Below are positions 59,729 through 64,000 of a DNA stretch of 64,000 bases, one piece after another. The notes beneath the pieces are model-generated. The model was not told the origin of the DNA, made no database searches, and saw nothing but the letters and a program-made list of their open reading frames with translations. Each line of letters begins with the position of its first letter. Within the stretch, counting starts at the first letter, position 1. Position numbers and translations under genes: made by a program. Location of the stretch: NCBI RefSeq assembly GCF_024662235.1, contig NZ_CP096276.1, forward strand, positions 2,542,001 to 2,606,000, written 5' to 3'. The DNA is from Pimelobacter simplex. GTDB lineage: Bacteria > Actinomycetota > Actinomycetes > Propionibacteriales > Nocardioidaceae.

Positions 59729-60087
59729 CGCCGGAAGCGGTGCATCGCGTCGTCCAGGCCCTCGTGCGCCCACCCGAGCGCGGCGAAGAAGGCGAACGCC
59801 GGGGCGTTGTCCGGGTCGACGAACGCGATCCATCCCTCGGCAGGCGGGTGCCCGGGCCAGGCGGTGACCGCCGCGAGAGCCTCCGCCCCCACGCCCGTAC
59901 GGCGCCGGGCCGGGGCGACGGCCGGGGCGACGGCCGGGGCAACGGCCGGGTCGGCGAGCACGTGGTCGAGCCAGTCGGTGTCGAGCGGGCCGAGCTCGCG
60001 GTCGAGCACCTCGTCCGCGAACCACGCCTGCACCCAGGCCCGGTCGGGGCGTTCGAGACGGCGTACCAGGAGCACGCGGACCAGCAT
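59725..60087 (-). CDS. Degenerate GNAT-like protein with an AVAP repeat
   Basis: The 120-residue frame begins and ends like a GNAT protein (VRRLERPDRAWVQAWFADEV; RRRTGVGAEALAAVTAWPG; VDPDNAPAFAFFAALGWAH). The central beta-strands, about 40 residues in the family, are missing and are replaced by AVAPAVAPAVAPA, encoded by a 12-bp tandem repeat. The acetyl-CoA motif itself is kept. It is probably non-functional or only recently altered. Its stop overlaps the GNAT at 59270 tail to tail. Confidence 0.65.
   Translation of the reverse strand: MLVRVLLVRRLERPDRAWVQAWFADEVLDRELGPLDTDWLDHVLADPAVAPAVAPAVAPARRRTGVGAEALAAVTAWPGHPPAEGWIAFVDPDNAPAFAFFAALGWAHEGLDDAMHRFRR
59909..59950. repeat. 12-bp tandem repeat, 3.5 copies
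   Basis: The unit GCCGGGGCGACG runs from 59909 to 59932 twice, then once with a change (GCCGGGGCAACG) and as a half copy. It encodes the AVAP repeat of the degenerate GNAT and is a whole number of codons. Confidence 0.85.
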
Positions 60088-60191
60088 TCCACCGAGGTCA
60101 CGGCCCGCGGCGGCGTAGAGTGAGCCACGTCTCGTCTGTCACGCCAGCACACCCCGTGCCGGCCTGGGCGGGCGCGGCTCGGAGCGAGCAG

Positions 60192-60446
60192 ATGCCGGAA
60201 GCGGAACGACAGGACCAGCGCGACGACCGTGCGCTGCTCGCGGCCTGCCAGCAGGAGGTCAGCGCGGCCCGCGAGCGGCTCGAGGACGCACGCCGGCGCG
60301 GCGCCCGGCAGGACATCGAGCCCCTGCGGGAGCTCCTGATCGCCGCCCTCGAGGGCTACGCCGCCACGATCGAGCGGTCCGGCGCCCCGCTGCCGCAGCG
60401 GCTCCAGGGCGAGCTGCGGCTCTACCGCGGGCTCGGCCGCCACTAG
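60192..60446 (+). CDS. Hypothetical small helical protein
   Basis: The 84-residue protein is highly charged and Ala/Arg/Glu-rich (QEVSAARERLEDARRRG, IEPLRELLIAALEGYAATIE), predicted to be one or two coiled-coil helices. I do not recognise a family. ATG 60192 is preferred, with GGAG 7 bases upstream; GTG 60120 is an in-frame alternative. It converges with the zinc-ribbon gene. Confidence 0.6.
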   Translation: MPEAERQDQRDDRALLAACQQEVSAARERLEDARRRGARQDIEPLRELLIAALEGYAATIERSGAPLPQRLQGELRLYRGLGRH

Positions 60447-60452
60447 CGCCCG

Positions 60453-60575
60453 CTAGTTGCAGGGCGCGCCCTCGCAGCACGGGCGGATGTAGCCGCAGCC
60501 GTCGCAGCGCTCGTGGGAGGTCTCCCAGCGCATCATCGTGCCGCAGGCGGGACAGGGTTCGGTCAGGTCGGCCAC
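60453..60575 (-). CDS. 40-residue zinc-ribbon protein
   Basis: A short GTG-started frame encodes MADLTEPCPACGTMMRWE, then a second knuckle CDGCGYIRPCC and a C-terminal cysteine (GAPCN). The CxxC-x12-CxxC pattern is that of a zinc ribbon; small proteins like this are widespread in actinobacteria. It is too short for usual gene calling. No strong ribosome site is seen. It lies 6 bp from the convergent hypothetical gene. Confidence 0.75.
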   Translation of the reverse strand: MADLTEPCPACGTMMRWETSHERCDGCGYIRPCCEGAPCN

Positions 60576-60630
60576 CGGTCCAGGCTAGGCCGCCGCGACG
60601 GTACGACGGCGGAGGCGCGAGCGTCCCCGC

Positions 60631-61182
60631 CTAGGTCGGCTCGACGACGAGGAGCTTCGACAGCTCGGCCGGCGCTTGGGCGCGAGCTGCCGCGTCGAGC
60701 TCGACGAACACCAGGTCCCAGCTGTCACGGCGGACCGCGCGCTTGGCCCCCTTGCGGGCGGACTCGATGGCAGCCGCCTTCTTTCGGTGCTTGGCCACGG
60801 CGGTCAGGCGCAGCGTGCGCATGGTCGCCTGCTCCGTCCTCGTGGCGACCGCCTCCGGCGACGACACCCCGTCGGTGCAGCGATCGATGGTCCCGGTGAC
60901 GTCGAACCAGGCCGTCGCCGAGATCCCGACCGTCGCGGTCGCGCGGACCTTGAACACCCGGCCGGCCTTGCGCAGCTGGTACCGGATCCCCTGCACCACG
61001 AGGGTGGCGAACCCCTCGGCGCCCTCCACCGCAGTGACCCGGGCGGACGGCTCGCACTCGGTCGTCCCCGCCGGCTCTGCTCGCGCGGGGGCGGCCGCCA
61101 CGGCCAGAGCACCAGTCACGAGCAGCAGCACGAGAACGGGCGCGATCGCTCGCGCCCCGGAGATGCGCCCCAGGTGGTTCAC
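60631..61182 (-). CDS. Hypothetical secreted protein
   Basis: The 183-residue protein has a clear signal peptide (basic MNHLGRISGARA, then VLVLLLVTGALAVAAAPARA) and a mature domain rich in Ala, Arg and Thr with two cysteines (TECEPS and DRCTDG) that may form a disulfide. I do not recognise the family. It is divergent from the TetR gene. Confidence 0.72.
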   Translation of the reverse strand: MNHLGRISGARAIAPVLVLLLVTGALAVAAAPARAEPAGTTECEPSARVTAVEGAEGFATLVVQGIRYQLRKAGRVFKVRATATVGISATAWFDVTGTIDRCTDGVSSPEAVATRTEQATMRTLRLTAVAKHRKKAAAIESARKGAKRAVRRDSWDLVFVELDAAARAQAPAELSKLLVVEPT

Positions 61183-61230
61183 GCGGCCAATGTAGGAGAG
61201 CTGGTCGGGCAGGGGCAGCGCTTCTCGTTC

Positions 61231-61249
61231 TAGAGCAAACGTTCCACTA
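61231..61249. promoter_or_regulatory. Candidate TetR operator
   Basis: TAGAGCAAACGTTCCACTA is an imperfect dyad (6 of 9 positions pair) centred in the TetR promoter, 10 bp before its ATG. TetR genes are often autoregulated at such sites; binding here is inferred. Confidence 0.4.
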
Positions 61250-61259
61250 CGGTGGCCCC

Positions 61260-61904
61260 ATGCCCCGTCAACGCCTCCACCCCGTCGAGGACCTGCTCGA
61301 CGTCGCGGAGCAGCTGGTCACCTCCGGCGACCCGGCGGGCCTGACCCTGCGGGCGCTCGCAGCGAGTGCGGGGGCGTCCAACGGGACGATCTACCACGCG
61401 TTCGGGTCCCGCGAGGAGCTGTTGGCGCGGCTGTGGCTGCGGGCCTCCGAGCGGCTCGGGACGCTGCTCGTCGCGGCGGCCGGGAGCAGTGCTGCGGGGG
61501 CCGAGGCCGTCGTCGCGGCGGCGCTGGCGCCGGTCACGTTCACCCGGGAGCACCCGGCGAGCGCCCAGCTGTTCTTCGCCCAGCGCAGCGACCAGCTCTT
61601 CACCGCCGACCTCCCGGTCGCGCTCACCGACGCCCTCGCCGCCGACCGCCGGCGGTTCACCGGCCTGCTGACGACGCTGGCCCGGGGCGTCTGGGACCGC
61701 CGCGACCGGTACGCCGTCGAGGCCGTCGCCGCGTGCGTCGTCGACGTGCCCGGCGGCATCCTGCGGCGCGCGCTCATCGAGCGCCGGGCCGTGGACGCCG
61801 CTTCCGAGCGCCGGATCGAGGCCGCCGTCCGGGCGATCCTCGCCGAGCCCCTGGACCCACCCACCCACCGACCGTCCCACCGATCGAGGAGCACCCACCG
61901 ATGA
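61260..61904 (+). CDS. TetR-family transcriptional regulator
   Basis: The 214-residue protein has an N-terminal helix-turn-helix (GLTLRALAASAGASNGTIYH followed by AFGSREELLARL) and a helical ligand domain. Its TGA overlaps the ATG of the enoyl-CoA hydratase gene, so the pair is translationally coupled and the regulator probably controls it with an acyl-CoA or fatty-acid effector (inference). Confidence 0.92.
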   Translation: MPRQRLHPVEDLLDVAEQLVTSGDPAGLTLRALAASAGASNGTIYHAFGSREELLARLWLRASERLGTLLVAAAGSSAAGAEAVVAAALAPVTFTREHPASAQLFFAQRSDQLFTADLPVALTDALAADRRRFTGLLTTLARGVWDRRDRYAVEAVAACVVDVPGGILRRALIERRAVDAASERRIEAAVRAILAEPLDPPTHRPSHRSRSTHR

Positions 61905-62557
61905 CCAGCCTGACCCAGCACGACGGCGTCCACGTCCTGCGCCTTGGCACGACCGAGAACCGCTTCACCGCCGACCTGCTCACCACGATCGAGGAGGCGC
62001 TCGACCATGTCGTGGCGGCGCCCGCGCCGCTGGTGACGGTCGCGGAGGGCAAGTTCTTCTCCAACGGCCTCGACCTCGACTGGGTGCTCGCGAACCCCGA
62101 CGAGCTGGGGCCCTACTCGGCGCGGGTCGAGGCGCTGCTGGCGCGGTTCCTGACGCTGCCGGTGCCGACGGTGGCCGCGGTCAACGGGCACGCCTTCGGG
62201 GCCGGCGCGATGCTCGCGATGGCCCACGACTGGCGGGTGATGCGGGCCGACCGCGGGTACTTCTGCTTCCCCGAGGTCGACATCCGGATCCCGTTCACGC
62301 CGGGCATGGCGGCGCTCATCCAGGCCAAGCTGACGCCCCGCGCGGCGCTCGACGCGATGGCGACCGGCCACCGGTACGGCGGCGCGGAGGCCGAGGCCGC
62401 CGGACTGGTCGACGCGACGGCGACCGAGGACCGGCTCCTCGCCGACGCCGTCGCGAGGGTCGCGCCGCTGGCCGGCAAGGACGCCCCTACACTCGGCGCC
62501 ATCAAGGCGACGATGTACGCCGACGCCGCGCGCGCCCTGCGCCACGAGCAGCCGTAG
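61901..62557 (+). CDS. Enoyl-CoA hydratase/isomerase-family protein
   Basis: The 218-residue crotonase-fold protein has KFFSNGLDLDWV (oxyanion-hole region), AVNGHAFGAGAMLAMAHD and FCFPEVDIRIPFTPG, where E corresponds to a catalytic or substrate-binding Glu of delta3-delta2 isomerases. It is short by about 40 residues at the C-terminus compared with typical hydratases, as in the plant-type ECI isomerases. It would act on acyl-CoA in fatty-acid degradation. Confidence 0.9.
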   Translation: MTSLTQHDGVHVLRLGTTENRFTADLLTTIEEALDHVVAAPAPLVTVAEGKFFSNGLDLDWVLANPDELGPYSARVEALLARFLTLPVPTVAAVNGHAFGAGAMLAMAHDWRVMRADRGYFCFPEVDIRIPFTPGMAALIQAKLTPRAALDAMATGHRYGGAEAEAAGLVDATATEDRLLADAVARVAPLAGKDAPTLGAIKATMYADAARALRHEQP

Positions 62558-62567
62558 GAGAGACCCC

Positions 62568-63365
62568 ATGCGCATCGTCTCGGTCAACGCCTGGGGCGGT
62601 GCCCGCTACGACGACCTGGCGGCGTGGCTGCCGGAGAGCAAGGCCGACGTCGTGTGCCTCCAGGAGGTCACCCGGACCGCGGACCTGGGCGGGTGGACGT
62701 CGTTCGAGGACGCCGACCGCTCGCTCCCCCAGCGCGCCAACCTGTACGACGACGTGCGTGCCCTGCTGCCCGGTCACACGGCGCTCTTCGTCGCCAGCGA
62801 CGCCGGTCCGGTCACCGACCCCGAGGGCCAGCGCCACCACCAGGACTTCGGGCTCGGGACGTTCGTCGCTCCGCAGGTGCCGGTGCTCGCCACGGCCGAG
62901 GGCTTCGTGCACGGCGCCTTCACCGACCACGACGAGTGGGAGGTCAGCGAGCGCCCGCGCGCCGTGCAGGGGCTGCGGGTCGCCGACCCGGTGGTGACCG
63001 GGCGCACCGTGTGCGTCGTCCAGCTCCACGGGCTGCGCGACAGCGCGGGCAAGGGCGACACCCCGGCCCGGCAGGCGCAGGCCGAGCGGCTGGCGGCGTT
63101 CGTCGAGGCGACCCGCGCGGACGGCGACCTCGTGGTCGTCGCCGGCGACCTCAACCTGCTGCCCGGCAGCGCGACCTTCGGCGTGCTCCGCGAGGTGGGC
63201 CTCACCGACCTGGTCGGCACGGCGGACACCCGGACCGCGGCGTACCCCAAGCCGGTGCGGCACGCGGGCTACCTGCTCGTCTCGGACCCCGGTGCGGTTG
63301 CGGACTTCGCCGTCCTGGAGGCACCGGAGGTCTCCGACCACCGGATCCTCGCGCTCACCCTCTGA
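62568..63365 (+). CDS. Endonuclease/exonuclease/phosphatase-family hydrolase
   Basis: The 265-residue protein has the EEP residues: N8 in VSVNAWGG, E33 in VCLQEVTR, the AGDLNLLPGS motif and the C-terminal EVSDHRILAL with the Asp-His pair. Substrate class (DNA repair, inositol phosphate or sphingolipid-type) cannot be told. It follows the enoyl-CoA hydratase by 10 bp and is probably co-transcribed. Confidence 0.9.
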   Translation: MRIVSVNAWGGARYDDLAAWLPESKADVVCLQEVTRTADLGGWTSFEDADRSLPQRANLYDDVRALLPGHTALFVASDAGPVTDPEGQRHHQDFGLGTFVAPQVPVLATAEGFVHGAFTDHDEWEVSERPRAVQGLRVADPVVTGRTVCVVQLHGLRDSAGKGDTPARQAQAERLAAFVEATRADGDLVVVAGDLNLLPGSATFGVLREVGLTDLVGTADTRTAAYPKPVRHAGYLLVSDPGAVADFAVLEAPEVSDHRILALTL

Positions 63366-64000
63366 GCGCCTCCGCGACCTCGCGCGCGACCCGCTCCCCC
63401 GACTCGATCGCGCCCTCGATGTAGCCGGGGTGGTCGCTCGCGGTCTCGGTGCCGGCCCAGTGCAGGTGCCCGTCGGGCGTCGACGGCAGCGGCAGGTAGC
63501 CGGCCCGGCTGCCGGGCAGCGGCAGCGCGACGTACCCGCCGCCGACGTGCTCGTCGCGGTGCCACGCCTTCTCGTGCCAGCCCGCGGGCTCGAGGACGGC
63601 GTCGCCGAGGTGAGGCGCGAGCTGCCCCAGCAGCGCGGTACGGCGTCCGGCCGGGTCGAGGTCGTCGAGCGCCCGGGCGTCCGGACCGGCCACGAGGAAG
63701 CACAGGTGCCCGGGACCGTCAGGCGGTGAGGTGTCGAAGCACGCTCCCCCCGGCTGACCCAGCAGCAGCACCTCGGCCTCGTGCCCCGCGTCGCGCCAGA
63801 ACGGCCGCTCGTAGACGGCGATCGCCTTGTACACCGTCCCCAGGTACGACGCCTCCTCCGCCGCGCTGCGCCAGGCCGGCAACGGCGGCTGGTGCACGAT
63901 CCGCGCGGCCGTGGGCGGCGGCACGGTCACCACGGCCTTGGCCGCCCGGACCTCACCACCGGCCGTGCGCAGCGTGACGCCCTCGGCATCGCGCTCGATC
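63355..64000 (-). CDS. Flavin-containing amine oxidase, C-terminal part (cut by the window edge)
   Basis: The frame runs off the right edge; the visible 215 residues are the C-terminal part of a monoamine-oxidase-like flavoprotein. Seen are RAAKAVVTVPPPTAARI, AIAVYERPFWRD, SRAGYLPLPSTPDGHLHWAG, and the FAD-binding GTETASDHPGYIEGAIESGE. The N-terminal FAD-binding dinucleotide motif lies outside. Its 3' end overlaps the EEP gene tail to tail by 11 bp. Confidence 0.88.
   Translation of the reverse strand, partial: IERDAEGVTLRTAGGEVRAAKAVVTVPPPTAARIVHQPPLPAWRSAAEEASYLGTVYKAIAVYERPFWRDAGHEAEVLLLGQPGGACFDTSPPDGPGHLCFLVAGPDARALDDLDPAGRRTALLGQLAPHLGDAVLEPAGWHEKAWHRDEHVGGGYVALPLPGSRAGYLPLPSTPDGHLHWAGTETASDHPGYIEGAIESGERVAREVAEALRG

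Noticed and set aside
1..64000. CRISPR array
   Set aside because: No regularly spaced repeats were seen; the only tandem repeats are short and inside or beside genes.

Overview
The window is high-GC, densely packed chromosomal DNA with GTG/TTG starts, many 1- or 4-bp gene overlaps and several actinobacterial protein families (DUF3093, DUF3105, CcsB/ResB, PucR, GPH-type MFS). It fits an actinomycete of the Nocardioides type. This placement is inferred from gene content and base composition; there is no rRNA or marker gene to settle it.

Region 1 (1-18.4 kb) is a cytochrome c maturation and metal-handling block. A minus-strand operon runs DUF3105 lipoprotein, DUF305, TlpA/ResA-like lipoprotein, resB, ccsB, copC. 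resB is cut into three pieces by two insertion sequences: an IS256-family element (2476-3880, 8-bp target duplication) and an IS481-family element (4000-5119, 6-bp NCTAGN duplication). Removing both restores one 535-codon reading frame. Divergent to the operon are a second TlpA-like lipoprotein and lnt. An orphan histidine kinase, a five-gene membrane-protein operon (two paralogous polytopic proteins, a cupredoxin-like lipoprotein, a small membrane protein, DUF3093), a VanY carboxypeptidase and a short ZIP-like gene follow. Three promoters in this block share the dyad TACTA-N7-TAGTA (one copy with a single mismatch), suggesting one regulon.

Region 2 (18.8-42.6 kb) is a peptide and D-amino-acid catabolic island. 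An eight-gene minus-strand operon carries a dipeptide/oligopeptide ABC importer (binding protein, DppB, a DppC-DppD fusion, DppF), a very unusual S9 peptidase-S12 serine hydrolase fusion, an M20 amidohydrolase, a GNAT acyltransferase and a PucR regulator. It ends in a strong hairpin shared with a convergent N-succinylamino-acid racemase-like enolase. Flanking units add two P1 (DmpA-type) peptidases, three more S12 hydrolases, a glutaminase, an Asp/Glu racemase-like protein, an M19 dipeptidase and a broken M17 aminopeptidase. NSAR, GNAT and M20 are the three components of the known irreversible D-to-L amino-acid conversion through N-succinyl intermediates. Together the genes suggest import of D-residue-containing peptides, cytoplasmic cleavage and conversion to L-amino acids.

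Region 3 (42.6-46.5 kb) is a cobalamin uptake operon (btuF, a SAM methyltransferase, btuC, btuD) under a clear cobalamin riboswitch.

Region 4 (46.5-64 kb) is ordinary chromosome with short independent units: AraC, Lrp, TetR and DJ-1/AraC regulators, alpha/beta hydrolases, a DHFR-like reductase, a stand-alone helicase, an FAD oxidoreductase with a cupin, an M28 peptidase, an MFS transporter, an HD protein, GNATs (one degenerate), a 40-residue zinc-ribbon protein, an enoyl-CoA hydratase, an EEP hydrolase and a flavin amine oxidase cut by the right edge. No tRNA, rRNA or CRISPR array was seen.
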